A DNA stretch of 64,000 nucleotides, from the NCBI RefSeq assembly GCF_018918095.1, contig NZ_JAHLPV010000009.1:25909-89908 (forward strand), written 5' to 3'. The stretch is from Acetivibrio sp. MSJd-27. Its GTDB lineage: Bacteria > Bacillota > Clostridia > UMGS1840 > HGM11507. Made by a program: the position numbers and the translations under genes. The notes beneath the pieces were generated by a model. That model ran no database searches. It saw only the letters and a program-made list of their open reading frames with translations, and was not told the origin of the DNA. Position 1 is the stretch's first letter; each line of letters opens with the position of its first letter. Positions 25,258-34,923 of the stretch are shown piece by piece.

Positions 25258-26478
25258 TCAATCCCGCTTCTTTCCCGCCACCGGCACTAAGAACAGCGCG
25301 GGCAACAGCAGGAAAGCGGTACAGACCAGCCCCCAGGGTATGGACACCTGCTGGGCTACCAGCCCCACAATAGGCCCGCCGATGATCTGCCCGAAAGAGT
25401 CCAGCTGTCCGCTGGTGGAAAAGACTGTGGCGCGCATTTTCTCATCCACATGGTCGTTCATCCAGGCGGCCAGCACAGGCTCCTTGATGGTGCGCATAAG
25501 CCCCGCCAGCAGGAACACCAACAACATGAACCAAAAGCTCCGCCCCACCGCGAAGAGAACCAGGCACAGGATATACCCGGCGCTGGTGGACATGACCACA
25601 CTGGTTCGGCTGACAGTCCCTTTTTTCTCCATGCGGGCGATGAGCAACTGAGAAGCCAGAATACCTAAGCCGCTGCCGATAAGACTGATAACACCGAACC
25701 AAGTGACGCTGTTCAGCGGCCCGATAACGGGTATTACCGTGTCATCCAGAAAATGAGCGGTGGAGAGCCGGTCAAAGCCTTCACTGGCAAGTCCCCCGCA
25801 TAGTGTGATTGCTAAGAGCGCCAGCAACACAGGTGCGCCTTTCACAAAGCCCAGGTTGAGCTTGAACAGGCAGACAAAGTCTTTAAGCAAGCCCTGCCGT
25901 TCCTCAATAGCAGGGGAGAAGTTGGTTTCTGGCATGATGCGACCCAACACCAGCCCCAACAACAAGCACAAACTGCCCCCCAAGATGAGAGGCATTTGCA
26001 GGTTTATGTTTCCCAGCAGTGTGCCCAGCACCACGCCCAGAACGCCGCCGATTTGCCCCATTTGACTGCCCCGCAGGAACACCTTGTCTATGGGTTTGTC
26101 CTCTTCCTCCGAGGCAATCCACGCCTCCAGAGCGCCGGTGATGAAGGTATCACCGCAACCCCAGACAACCTGGGCCAGCAGAACCGTCGCGAACCACGGT
26201 AGCGCACCCTCCATCAGAAAGCCCAGGCCGTAGAGGAACATTCCAATCAGCACCGAGCGCCGACGGCTATACAAATCCGCCACCACACCGGTGGGCATCT
26301 CGAACAGAAAGCAGGAGGTCTCCTGAACCGTCCCTACCAGGACAAGCTGGAAAGCATCCAGCTGCACCACCTCCAGGTGGTACACGATGGAAAGCACTGT
26401 GGACATAGAAACCGCCAGGGAACAGACAAATCGGAACAGCAGGTAGACAGAATATGCCTTTGAATTTTTAGCAAACAT
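25258..26478 (-). CDS. tet(40): Tet(40) tetracycline efflux pump
   Basis: The 406-residue protein is a 12-helix major facilitator family exporter. Starting at MFAKNSKAYSVYLLFRF it matches the sequence and exact length I know for Tet(40), with the motif-A-like loop GVVADLYSRRRSVL after the second helix. It pumps tetracycline-Mg complexes out in exchange for protons. The ATG at 26478 follows AAAGGAG; a start seven codons earlier overlaps the ribosome site. It stands 50 bases after tet(O/32/O), the tandem described for human gut Firmicutes, and is probably transcribed from the tet(O/32/O) promoter. Its base composition is richer in GC than the ribosomal protection gene upstream. Confidence 0.92.
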   Translation of the reverse strand: MFAKNSKAYSVYLLFRFVCSLAVSMSTVLSIVYHLEVVQLDAFQLVLVGTVQETSCFLFEMPTGVVADLYSRRRSVLIGMFLYGLGFLMEGALPWFATVLLAQVVWGCGDTFITGALEAWIASEEEDKPIDKVFLRGSQMGQIGGVLGVVLGTLLGNINLQMPLILGGSLCLLLGLVLGRIMPETNFSPAIEERQGLLKDFVCLFKLNLGFVKGAPVLLALLAITLCGGLASEGFDRLSTAHFLDDTVIPVIGPLNSVTWFGVISLIGSGLGILASQLLIARMEKKGTVSRTSVVMSTSAGYILCLVLFAVGRSFWFMLLVFLLAGLMRTIKEPVLAAWMNDHVDEKMRATVFSTSGQLDSFGQIIGGPIVGLVAQQVSIPWGLVCTAFLLLPALFLVPVAGKKRD

Positions 26479-26528
26479 GAAGTTACATTCTCCTTTCAAA
26501 TCTCATTTTATATGACTTTTGCAAGCTG

Positions 26529-28448
26529 TTAAGCTAACTTGTGGAACATATGCCGAACCTTATCTATACGGCTATTCGGGCGGCGGGGTTGGCAAATAAA
26601 TTTACCAATAGCTGGCTGGTATCCTTTTAACTCTGTCAAGCAGACTCCCTGCCCATTTGTGAAATAAGTTAAATCGTTCCTGTATTCTTGAATACATCTA
26701 GCAGGGATTTCTCCTTTCAGAATGACCTCGTCATTCTTTATCTGAGTACTTACAATATCTGCACAATACCTTGGAGCATCATGATACGCCCGTGAGAGAT
26801 ATTCCTGCGGTGCATAAATTTCAAAGTGGAGATATGGCTCTAATAGTTCTGTCCCTGCTTTTTTTAAAGCCTGCTCCAATACGATAGGGGAAAGCAGCCG
26901 AAAGTCTGCGGGGGTACTTACAGGACTATAATACAATCCATATTCAAAACAGATTTTACAGTCTGTCACTTTCCATCCATACAGCCCCTGCTCGCAGCCA
27001 TAAAGAACCCCCTCCATAACCGCATTTTGGAACGATTGATTTAAATATCCAAGTGAAACTCTGCTTTCATACTGCACTCCGCTTCCAATAGGGAGCGGCT
27101 CTATGGACAACCCGACAGAAGCCCAGAAAGGATTTGGCGGGACTTCTATGTGGATGGTATATTCTGCTTTTCTAAGCGGTCTTTCCAGATAAATAACCGA
27201 AGGCTCTTTCATAGCCACGCCCACATGATATTTTTCTTCTAATAGCGAACAAATAACTTCTAACTGTACTTTTCCCAAAAAAGATAACATAATCTCATGT
27301 GTAACAGTATCAATGTCAAAATGCAAAAGAGGGTCTGTATCAGCAATCTCTGCGAGGGCATTTAACAGGGCTTCCCTTTGCTCCGGCTTTTGCGGCTCTA
27401 CCGTTGTCCGAAGTAATGGCATGGGATTATCAATCCATGTTTTGTGAGGCAGGAGTTTTTCATTTCCCAGAATGTCGTTCAGTTTCAAAGTATCATCAGC
27501 TAAAATAACAATTTCTCCCGGACAGGCATGGTCAGCCGGGACGATTTCACCATTTGACGGAATACACATTTCTGTAATCTTTATTTTTTTCTTTTTTGAC
27601 AGCAGCAGGGTATCCCGTAAATGGAGCGTCCCATGATACAGGCGTAAATAAGAAAGCCGTTTTTTCCGCTCTGTATACTCAACCTTAAAAACATATCCAC
27701 ATAATTCAGACTGAATATCGTCTGTTTCTGTAATGAAAGTTTCTGTAACCGCTTCAATCAGTTTTTCTGTTCCTAAATTGTCTTTTGCACTCCCATGATA
27801 AACAGGAAACAAAGAGCAGCATCTGGTTCTTTTGCACTTTTCATATTGTAATTCCTGTATATCCAAAGAATCCTCTGCAACATATCGTTCTAATAGTTCA
27901 TCGCTTCCGGAAATAATCATATCCCATTTGTCCAAATCAGAAATATCGGTCATGGATATTTGGGGCGACAGGGAAACCTCCTGCATGACAATCATATCAC
28001 TGGTAAGTTTGTCTTTAATGCTTTGGTAAACACGCTGTAGGTCGATTCCATTTTGGTCTATCTTATTTATAAAGATAATTGTCGGAATGTTCATTTTCTG
28101 AAGCGCATGGAATAATATACGCGTCTGTGCCTGTACGCCGTCTTTTGCCGAAATGACTAAAACAGCTCCGTCAAGGACAGATAAAGCACGGTATGCTTCG
28201 GTTAAAAAATCCATATGGCCTGGCGTATCTATAATGTTGACTTTTACATCCTCCCACTGAAAAGATGTCACTGCTGTCTGGATAGTGATTCCCCTTTGAC
28301 GCTCCAAATTCATTGTATCTGTCCTTGTTGTGCCTTCATCTACGCTCCCTAGTTCTGCAATTGCACCACTGGTATACAATAAACTTTCCGTTAATGTTGT
28401 CTTTCCTGCGTCAACGTGAGCCAGAATGCCTAAGTTAATTATTTTCAT
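26529..28448 (-). CDS. tet(O/32/O): Mosaic tetracycline ribosomal protection protein Tet(O/32/O)
   Basis: The 639-residue GTPase resembles EF-G and removes tetracycline from the ribosome. It has G1 [10 protein letters not shown]2 RGITI, G3 DTPGH and G4 NKID. The N-terminal region and the part from about [17 protein letters not shown] to the end match Tet(O) as I remember it. The central part ([36 protein letters not shown]) matches Tet(32). This mosaic is the known Tet(O/32/O). The ATG follows GGAGG, and the leader carries the classical attenuator. An alignment to reference alleles would fix the crossover points. Confidence 0.88.
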   Translation of the reverse strand: MKIINLGILAHVDAGKTTLTESLLYTSGAIAELGSVDEGTTRTDTMNLERQRGITIQTAVTSFQWEDVKVNIIDTPGHMDFLTEAYRALSVLDGAVLVISAKDGVQAQTRILFHALQKMNIPTIIFINKIDQNGIDLQRVYQSIKDKLTSDMIVMQEVSLSPQISMTDISDLDKWDMIISGSDELLERYVAEDSLDIQELQYEKCKRTRCCSLFPVYHGSAKDNLGTEKLIEAVTETFITETDDIQSELCGYVFKVEYTERKKRLSYLRLYHGTLHLRDTLLLSKKKKIKITEMCIPSNGEIVPADHACPGEIVILADDTLKLNDILGNEKLLPHKTWIDNPMPLLRTTVEPQKPEQREALLNALAEIADTDPLLHFDIDTVTHEIMLSFLGKVQLEVICSLLEEKYHVGVAMKEPSVIYLERPLRKAEYTIHIEVPPNPFWASVGLSIEPLPIGSGVQYESRVSLGYLNQSFQNAVMEGVLYGCEQGLYGWKVTDCKICFEYGLYYSPVSTPADFRLLSPIVLEQALKKAGTELLEPYLHFEIYAPQEYLSRAYHDAPRYCADIVSTQIKNDEVILKGEIPARCIQEYRNDLTYFTNGQGVCLTELKGYQPAIGKFICQPRRPNSRIDKVRHMFHKLA

Positions 28449-28484
28449 GTGATTTTCCTCCTATCAACACCCAAAAAAGGGCAT

Positions 28485-28520
28485 AAAAATACCCAGTGAT
28501 AAATACTCCTATCACTGGGT
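28485..28520 (-). promoter_or_regulatory. tet leader attenuator hairpin
   Basis: On the minus strand ACCCAGTGAT and ATCACTGGGT form a perfect 10-bp stem followed by ATTTTTATG, about 40 bases upstream of the tet start. An alternative stem (GCCCGAAAACATATAAG region with GTTTTGGGGC) precedes it. This is the known tet(M)/tet(O)-type transcription attenuator relieved by stalled ribosomes. Confidence 0.85.
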
Positions 28521-28672
28521 AAATAACTCCAATAGCCCCAAAACACTTATATGTTTTCGGGCATATAAAATTACATGATAAAAGTATTCTTAAACTGGGT
28601 ACAAAAAACTAAGCCCCATATTAAAAGTGAAACGGGACTGCTACTTTTTGTTCCCACTATCAAATTGACAGT

Positions 28673-28696
28673 TTATTTAAGAATACCTTGCCGCAT
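28673..28696 (-). CDS. Putative tet leader peptide (7 residues)
   Basis: ATGCGGCAAGG... encodes MRQGILK and a stop, with AAGGAG nine bases upstream of the ATG and the tet promoter 33 bases further up. Translation of a short leader ahead of the attenuator hairpin is the expected arrangement for this class. Confidence 0.55.
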   Translation of the reverse strand: MRQGILK

Positions 28697-28728
28697 ATTT
28701 ATTAACTCCTTGTCTAATACTGAATCTA

Positions 28729-28757
28729 ATTATATTCCTTAACCCTTTATTTGTCAA
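28729..28757 (-). promoter_or_regulatory. tet(O/32/O) promoter
   Basis: On the minus strand TTGACA (28752-28757), exactly 17 bases, and TATAAT (28729-28734): both hexamers are perfect consensus. Confidence 0.9.
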
Positions 28758-28875
28758 GCCTATATTTAAAGAACATAATAGAAAACTGTTCTGACAGATT
28801 TAGAGTATGTGATATTTTACACAATAATATCAAGCAATATGAAAGATACTAAAGTCAAGCGAAAGAAAAAATGTT

Positions 28876-29208
28876 ATGGATTATTTGAAAACGGCAGATG
28901 AAATTGTTGATGTCTATTTTGTCACATATATAGAGTCTTGTGATAAGAATAATAATTCACATTCTACATCTTGGAGAAATAGATATATAGGTCAAGACGG
29001 TGTTATCTATATTCTTAAGAATGGAAACAGACAATTCTTTGTTTGGCATCCTGTTGACGATGATTTTAAACCAATTACTTCTTTGGGAATTATTAGTTCC
29101 CGTGATGATTATTATATTAAAAAGAACAATCTATTAGTAACAACTCAGAATTCCATTTACAAATTCAGGCTTATCAACAAGGAGGTGAACACTGATGATA
29201 AAACTTAA
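28876..29208 (+). CDS. Hypothetical protein (110 residues)
   Basis: A plus-strand, AT-rich gene between the tet operon and the transfer genes, opposite in direction to both. The protein is soluble with many aromatic residues (YFVTYIES, FFVWHPVDDDF). No family was recognised. GCGAAAG lies upstream but the ribosome site is only fair. Its end overlaps the start of the next gene by 14 bases, which supports both as a real pair. Confidence 0.5.
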   Translation: MDYLKTADEIVDVYFVTYIESCDKNNNSHSTSWRNRYIGQDGVIYILKNGNRQFFVWHPVDDDFKPITSLGIISSRDDYYIKKNNLLVTTQNSIYKFRLINKEVNTDDKT

Positions 29209-29416
29209 CAAAATGGAACAAAATGAATATAACGCTTTTATTGTTGCTGTTGTTCCTTCATTATTACCCGGCACATACCACTTTAGAGACTTTTTCACAA
29301 ATAGAGTTACATCTGCAAGAATCGGTCGTAAATTCTATGAAGATGTTGTCAATGGTATATATCCGCATATTTCTCTTGTTGGGACAAAGGCTTCAGAAGG
29401 TTATATTTGTTCTTGA
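29195..29416 (+). CDS. Hypothetical protein (73 residues)
   Basis: A small protein with GTYHFRDFF and ARIGRKFYEDVVNGIYPHI, a pattern faintly like DUF1413-type DNA-linked proteins. The ATG follows AAGGAGG, the best ribosome site of the pair. A strong terminator ends the unit. Function is unknown; low GC suggests separate acquisition together with the gene before it. Confidence 0.55.
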   Translation: MIKLNKMEQNEYNAFIVAVVPSLLPGTYHFRDFFTNRVTSARIGRKFYEDVVNGIYPHISLVGTKASEGYICS

Positions 29417-29445
29417 GTAAATACCTGATTTCTCATAATGTACTT

Positions 29446-29476
29446 GATGGCTACTCAAACGAGCAGCCATCTTTTT
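29446..29476 (+). terminator. Terminator of the two small plus-strand genes
   Basis: GATGGCT-N12-AGCCATC followed by TTTTT; it also faces the convergent transfer operon end. Confidence 0.85.
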
Positions 29477-31184
29477 AATATGCCGGAATACCGTATCCGT
29501 AGATAACAGAGCTTCCGACAGGGTATGTTTTGGTTCTGCAAGTGTCGCCTGAGTTGCCCTCAACGGTATAGACTGTACCGTTTTCGCATTTCTGAACAAT
29601 ACCGGTGTGGTCTGTCACACCGTCGCCCTCCCAGTCAAAGAAAATGATTGTACCGGGCGAAGGCTCATACGAACCGTCTGCCCACTGTCCTCGGTCTCTG
29701 AACCATTGTACACCGTTTACACAGCCGGCATACTTTGGAATAATACCGGCGTCGATATATCCGCACTCGTTAGCACACCAAGAGACGAAGCAGGCACACC
29801 ATTCTACACGGGAGTCAAATCCGTACCAAGACCAGTAAGGCTGACCGCCTACATTACCCACCTGTGACAAGGCAACCGTTACGATTTGGTCGTCGCTGTA
29901 TCCGATACCGTAAAGCACCTGAGACCATAGTTGATTGTTTTCGTCCTTTAGCAGCTCGGCAAGATACTCTTTCTGCTCCTGATTAAATCCGTACATAGCC
30001 GCCATTTCATCAACGGTCTTGTGCGATACCGTGATATACAGGAAAGTTTCTGTTACTGTGGTTTCGGTCTGTACGATGTTGCCGTGTCCGTCGTCGCTTT
30101 CTTCGATTTCGGTATGGGTTTTCGTTTCCGTTCGGGAAGAAATATCGTTCATTTCCCAAAAAATATCCGACAGTAGCTGCTTCTTGGTTTCATCAACCGT
30201 AGCAACCTCCATCGGATTGTCGGGGTCGGTATTCACTTTAACAGAATAGACCGCAAGAACATCTTTCCAAACAGCTCTGCTTCCGCTCATTTCAAGCACA
30301 TCATAGCTTACAGAGTTCTTTTCCTGTTCCAATCGGTCATCATATTCCTGATTGATTTCCTGAACGACTGTCTGCATTGACATTCCCGTGCCGGAATCCT
30401 CTCCCGAAAAGAAGATACCGAACACAGAACCTGCAATCAAGGCTACAAGACATAGCACAATAATTACTACCACCGCAACCCAACCGCCGGCAGCGATAGC
30501 GGCAATAAGACCTTTTACCGCCGCTATGATTGCTTTTACTGCGGCAATGGTGGCTTTGGCTGCGGCTTTAATCGTAGCGGCTGTTGCTTTGGCTGTGGCT
30601 TTTGCCGCCTGTGCCGCTTTCTGCGAAGCCTTAACTGTCGCCTGAGCTGTTTTCTGTGCCGCTTTTGCCGCTTGCTGACTGGTTTTTATCGCAGTCTTTG
30701 CAGTCTGCTCAGCCGTCTTAACCGATTTCTGTGCGGTCTTTGTTGCTTCTTTTCCGGCAAACTTAATGGTTTTCTTTCCGGAGGAAGTGGCAGACTGCTT
30801 TATGGTCTTTTCCGCCTTATCGACAGTCTTAATCGCAGAGCTTGTGTTTTGCGAAGCCTGTTTTCTCAAAGACTGCTCGGCTCGCTGCTGCTTGAAACGC
30901 TGAATACCGTCCTTTGCGGTGCGGATATTCTCTTTTGTGGTTTCAAGTCCCTTTCGTCCCGCCTTGTCAAACGCATAGGCACCATCGTGAAACACCTCGT
31001 CAATACCGCTTTCCAGTTTATCGGAAGCGTATTCCTCGGCAGAACTGCTGTTGGCATTTACCGACCGCTCCGCCTTTTCTTTTGTTGCGATATACGCCTG
31101 CTTCATTCGTTGGGTTGCGACGGCAGCCTTATCTATTGTTCGTATCGTACCTTTTGCATTGTCTTTCGTTTTAATATCAGCCAT
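29475..31184 (-). CDS. CHAP-domain cell wall hydrolase of the transfer apparatus
   Basis: The 569-residue protein has a long Ala/Lys/Thr-rich coiled region (residues 1-220), one membrane helix ([19 protein letters not shown]), an extracellular linker and a C-terminal CHAP domain with the catalytic Cys in [16 protein letters not shown] and His in DHTGIV. It should open peptidoglycan for the conjugation channel (VirB1/Orf14 role). It is the last gene of the transfer operon, after sortase and VirB4. The repeated [19 protein letters not shown] segment may span the wall or bind membrane partners. Confidence 0.85.
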   Translation of the reverse strand: MADIKTKDNAKGTIRTIDKAAVATQRMKQAYIATKEKAERSVNANSSSAEEYASDKLESGIDEVFHDGAYAFDKAGRKGLETTKENIRTAKDGIQRFKQQRAEQSLRKQASQNTSSAIKTVDKAEKTIKQSATSSGKKTIKFAGKEATKTAQKSVKTAEQTAKTAIKTSQQAAKAAQKTAQATVKASQKAAQAAKATAKATAATIKAAAKATIAAVKAIIAAVKGLIAAIAAGGWVAVVVIIVLCLVALIAGSVFGIFFSGEDSGTGMSMQTVVQEINQEYDDRLEQEKNSVSYDVLEMSGSRAVWKDVLAVYSVKVNTDPDNPMEVATVDETKKQLLSDIFWEMNDISSRTETKTHTEIEESDDGHGNIVQTETTVTETFLYITVSHKTVDEMAAMYGFNQEQKEYLAELLKDENNQLWSQVLYGIGYSDDQIVTVALSQVGNVGGQPYWSWYGFDSRVEWCACFVSWCANECGYIDAGIIPKYAGCVNGVQWFRDRGQWADGSYEPSPGTIIFFDWEGDGVTDHTGIVQKCENGTVYTVEGNSGDTCRTKTYPVGSSVIYGYGIPAY

Positions 31185-31224
31185 ACAATCCCTCCTTCCT
31201 ATGCAGGCTGAACTACCTGTTGTA

Positions 31225-31995
31225 TTATTCGTTTATTAGCTTCGCCACTACAACAAGTCTGCCGTTTGTCCGGGAATACTCACAGGTGGAAAGGGTCAGG
31301 AGCTTGTCGCCGTATTCGGCGGTTATGCCGGTTTCGTAAAGCGACAGTTTCTTGCACTTCTCAACATAGGCAGTGAAATCCTCGGCGGTGTCCGCATTGA
31401 CGAACTGATAATATTTGAAGCTGTCGGGACTATCCGTATATACTACGGTTTTGAACACGGCAATTACTTCATAGGTCTGTCTATCGGTCAGCGTATCAAA
31501 GGATACTGTTTTGTGCTTTTCCCAAAAGCTCTTGTCCTTGAATTTCATAAGACCGGCGAACATAGAGCCGTCGTTCATATGATGACCGTAGATAATGATA
31601 TTGTCGCTTGGCAGTTCCATATCGCAGTTTTCCTGAACATAAGGACAGCCGTAGTCGGTGTATGCCTTATCAAAGCCGTGCTTCAGATAGAAGTTCGGGT
31701 TGTCCTTTGACTGCATAACGGGATAATTGATTTTTGTGTCCTCAACCTTAATCCAGCCGACCATATCGTTATTTTGCAGATAAAGCTCCTGATACTCCGG
31801 GATAAAGGTCTTTTCTTCGGAGTAGTTCATCAGCTCTGTGGTTTCTTCAGGCTCGGTCTCCACAACCTCAATCAGATTGTCGTACATCTCAGCCTGCTTT
31901 GCAGAGTCGCAATAGTGCTTGATGAGAAAACCTGAACTGACGGCAAATACAATGCTGAAAGCACAGATTATGGCAATATAGATTTTGTTTTTCAT
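31225..31995 (-). CDS. Class B sortase
   Basis: The 256-residue protein has an N-terminal membrane anchor and a sortase domain with catalytic His in YGHHMNDGSMF, Cys in LTLSTCEYS and Arg in TNGRLVVVAK. Length and the extra helix before the catalytic region fit class B. It probably attaches the ICE-encoded adhesin (54294-58544, motif PKTGD) or assembles it in the wall. The ATG at 31995 follows AAAGGAA. It lies between VirB4 and the CHAP hydrolase genes. Confidence 0.88.
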   Translation of the reverse strand: MKNKIYIAIICAFSIVFAVSSGFLIKHYCDSAKQAEMYDNLIEVVETEPEETTELMNYSEEKTFIPEYQELYLQNNDMVGWIKVEDTKINYPVMQSKDNPNFYLKHGFDKAYTDYGCPYVQENCDMELPSDNIIIYGHHMNDGSMFAGLMKFKDKSFWEKHKTVSFDTLTDRQTYEVIAVFKTVVYTDSPDSFKYYQFVNADTAEDFTAYVEKCKKLSLYETGITAEYGDKLLTLSTCEYSRTNGRLVVVAKLINE

Positions 31996-32032
31996 AGGTG
32001 TTTCCTTTCTCATTTACAGAATAGGGCAAGGG

Positions 32033-34366
32033 TTATGCACCCTCGCCCGGTTTGGTTGTCATCAGCTTATACAGCTTCGTATTCTTCGGGAACTTATTTG
32101 CAAACGGCACAAGCGAACTGCCGACCTTAATCAATCCGTGTCCTGCGTCAACATTCGTGATATACGAAAGCTGGAGGTCAGAAATGTTAAGGAGCTTTGC
32201 AAGCTCAATTCTGTCGGTTGACGCCTGATTGAGCATAATCAAAAACTCGCTGTTTGCAAGCATAGTTCTCGCTGTATGGCTCTGCAAAAGGTCGTCCACA
32301 TTCTGTGTAATGCCGGTGGCATAAGCGCCGTACTTTCTTACACGCTTCCAAAGCGTAAACAGGAAGTTTGCAGAATACTCGTGCTGGAACAGGAGGTAGA
32401 TTTCATCAATGAAGATAAAGGTCTGCTTACCTTTAGCACGGTTCTGTGTAATACGGTTCAGAATAGAGTCGAGGACGACAAGCATACCGATAGGCATAAG
32501 CTGCTTGCCGAGGTCAAGAATGTCATAACAGATAAGTCGGTTATCCGTATCAACATTGGTTGGCTTTGCAAAGGTATTCAAAGAACCGTGAGTAAACAGC
32601 TCGATAGCAAGGGCGATTTCCTTTGCTTCCGGCTCGTCCTGTTTCAAAAGCTCCGCACGAAAATCCTGCAAGGTAGGAACAGTACCGGTATATCCTCTCT
32701 GCTGATAGTCTCGGTAAACACTTGCCGTACAACGGTCGATGATAGATTTCTGCTTTGCTCCGAGGTTTGTACCGCCGATAAGCTGTTCGCAAAGGGACAT
32801 AATGAACTCGGATTTCAGGATAACCGGGTTTGCTCCGTCGCCGTATTCCTTGTTCATATCCATCGCATTGATATGGCTCGGAGAAGTAGCGGAAATATTG
32901 ATTATTTCGCCGCCGAGAGCTTTTACAAGCTGCGAATACTCTCGCTCAGGGTCTATGATAATAACATCTGCATTGGAGGAAAGAATGATATTTTCAATTT
33001 CACCCTTTGCCGCAAAGGATTTTCCGCCGCCGGATACGCCGAGAATAAAAGAGTTGCCGTTGAGTAGCTGTCTGCGGTCGGCAATAATCATATTTTTACT
33101 GATGACATTCTGACCGTAGTAAATGCCGTTTTCGTGGTAAATGTCCTGAACCCTGAAGGGAATAAAGACCGCAAGGCTTTCTGTGGTAAGGGTTCTGAAT
33201 GCGTCAATCTTGCGTGTTCCAAAGGGCATAGCCGTATTCAGTCCGTCCATCTGCTGATACTTGAGAACGGCAAACTGGCACAAATGCTTTCTTGCCGTAG
33301 TAAGCAGAGCTTCGGTGTCGTTATCAAGCTGTTCTTTGGAGTCCGCAGTATGAACCATAGTGAGTACAGCGAACATCATTCGCTGATCACGAGTGGTAAG
33401 GTCATCAAGGAACTCCTTCATTTCCTTTTTCTGCTGTTCCATATCATACGGAACGGTAGCGGAAAAGTTATTGTTCTGATTCTGCTTTCTCTGCCAGTTG
33501 GTTATATTCGTCTCAACCCCAAGCAGTCTGCTCTCTGCTTCTCGCACCGCTTCATCGGTAGGAACAGGTACGATGTCAATGGACATCATCAGGTTGCGGT
33601 TCAGGTCGGTAAGCTCGGCTACCATACTGTCCTTGATATAGGAAGCGTACTCACGAAGAAAAAGGACTCTCCCGTAACGGTTTCCCATTTTGAAGTAGTC
33701 CTTTTCAAATTCCATTGTATCGGGGCAAACATAATCCTTGAAATCGTGTCCCTTCTTTCTCGTTTCCTTAATATTGAAGTGGTAGGCGGTTTCCTCCCCG
33801 ACACGGAAGAAATCGTGGACAATTCTCAGTCTCTCATCGGTTTCAAGCTCCACACATTTGCTTCCGAGTCTTGCAAAGTGGGCAATCAGGTCAGCACCGA
33901 CACGGGCAAAATAGGTTCGTGCGTCCTCCACGCTCTTTTTATTGATGGAGATAGTAACATATTTATCCTGAACGATGGCATTTGCCCCGGTTGCCTTGTC
34001 GAGAAGCATTTTGTTATATTCCTCTCGGTAAACATCAAGCTCATCGCCGGTTTCGGGGATAAGAATGGTTTTCTCAAAGTCAAGACGGTTAAGCCGTCTG
34101 TTGTTGATAGTCAGCTTTGTAGTAGCTCCGCTGTCAAGAGAGTTGAGAAGCTCGGAGTATTCAAGGAACATTGCTTCCTTATCCTCACGGCTCGCTACGG
34201 CATAGTTAATATCCGTGAACTTGAAGCTTTTGGAATACTTGTCCTTGCCTACACGGAAAATGCCGTCATCATAAATAGCGGTAATGGGAATACAATCCTG
34301 TACGCCCTTTGGTACTACGAACTTTTCTTTGTCCTGCTTTAACAGGTTTGTAAGAGTTTTAATCAT
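32033..34366 (-). CDS. VirB4/TraE-like conjugation ATPase
   Basis: The 777-residue protein is the motor ATPase of the type IV secretion system. It has the Walker A GVSGGGKSF, Walker B segment TFIFIDEIYLLF, and the TQNVDDLL motif typical of VirB4 C-termini. It works at the inner face of the membrane with VirD4. The start overlaps the PrgI gene stop by 8 bases. No membrane helix is visible. Length is full for this group. Confidence 0.95.
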   Translation of the reverse strand: MIKTLTNLLKQDKEKFVVPKGVQDCIPITAIYDDGIFRVGKDKYSKSFKFTDINYAVASREDKEAMFLEYSELLNSLDSGATTKLTINNRRLNRLDFEKTILIPETGDELDVYREEYNKMLLDKATGANAIVQDKYVTISINKKSVEDARTYFARVGADLIAHFARLGSKCVELETDERLRIVHDFFRVGEETAYHFNIKETRKKGHDFKDYVCPDTMEFEKDYFKMGNRYGRVLFLREYASYIKDSMVAELTDLNRNLMMSIDIVPVPTDEAVREAESRLLGVETNITNWQRKQNQNNNFSATVPYDMEQQKKEMKEFLDDLTTRDQRMMFAVLTMVHTADSKEQLDNDTEALLTTARKHLCQFAVLKYQQMDGLNTAMPFGTRKIDAFRTLTTESLAVFIPFRVQDIYHENGIYYGQNVISKNMIIADRRQLLNGNSFILGVSGGGKSFAAKGEIENIILSSNADVIIIDPEREYSQLVKALGGEIINISATSPSHINAMDMNKEYGDGANPVILKSEFIMSLCEQLIGGTNLGAKQKSIIDRCTASVYRDYQQRGYTGTVPTLQDFRAELLKQDEPEAKEIALAIELFTHGSLNTFAKPTNVDTDNRLICYDILDLGKQLMPIGMLVVLDSILNRITQNRAKGKQTFIFIDEIYLLFQHEYSANFLFTLWKRVRKYGAYATGITQNVDDLLQSHTARTMLANSEFLIMLNQASTDRIELAKLLNISDLQLSYITNVDAGHGLIKVGSSLVPFANKFPKNTKLYKLMTTKPGEGA

Positions 34367-34724
34367 TGTTCTTATAAGCCTCCTTCTGTTTTTGTTCGAT
34401 TGTCGGTTTCATCAATTCGTAATAGGTGTTGGTGGAATGAAAGACCAGCTTTTTCGGCATAAGGAACTCGGACTTTATCCACGCCCATATAAATTTCTCA
34501 GCCGTCATTCCGTTGTATTTCACAAAGCCGAGAGCCGCAAAAGGGGCAGCTCCCAAAATGCACACCCACGATACAGTTTCTGTTCCGAGGTACGGTTTTA
34601 GGAGGAAGTAAAGTCCTACCGCTACCGCACAGGCGAGGACAGAAAAAATGAACTGTCTGAGCGACAGTCCAAAAAACATTGACTCTGTGTAATTTCGTAT
34701 CTCTCGGTTAATTTTGACTTCCAT
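34359..34724 (-). CDS. PrgI-family membrane protein (VirB3-like)
   Basis: The 121-residue protein begins MEVKINREIRNYTES, the PrgI family signature, with two membrane helices (residues 20-65) and a basic C-terminal tail. PrgI proteins take the VirB3 position next to VirB4 in Gram-positive systems. The ATG at 34724 follows AAAGGAG; the codon before it is a TTG that could be used but has poorer spacing. It overlaps both neighbours. Confidence 0.9.
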   Translation of the reverse strand: MEVKINREIRNYTESMFFGLSLRQFIFSVLACAVAVGLYFLLKPYLGTETVSWVCILGAAPFAALGFVKYNGMTAEKFIWAWIKSEFLMPKKLVFHSTNTYYELMKPTIEQKQKEAYKNND

Positions 34725-34909
34725 CAAAAGCTCCTTTCTCTGCGATATGCTTGTTTTGCGTGACGGATTTCATCAGAGCAGACGCAGGTGTCCGCAAGGC
34801 AAATCACATTGCCGTTTTTCTTTCCTCCGTAATACACACAATATTTGCAGTCGCAGTCGGCAGGCGTATAGCCCTGCCATCTATCGTTATTATTCTTGTT
34901 TTTCTTCAT
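34724..34909 (-). CDS. Small cysteine-rich ICE protein
   Basis: The 61-residue soluble protein has CDCKYCVYYGGKK and CLADTCVC, six cysteines that could bind zinc. It sits between the VirB6-like and PrgI genes and overlaps the PrgI start, so it is part of the operon. Homologues are regular members of this ICE group as I recall; no function is known. Confidence 0.65.
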   Translation of the reverse strand: MKKNKNNNDRWQGYTPADCDCKYCVYYGGKKNGNVICLADTCVCSDEIRHAKQAYRRERSF

Positions 34910-34923
34910 CAGAGAACCTCCCG

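Noticed and set aside
33134..34342. Long plus-strand frame of 402 codons
   Set aside because: It is opposite the VirB4 gene, has no ribosome site or family features, and mirrors the codon pattern of the real gene.
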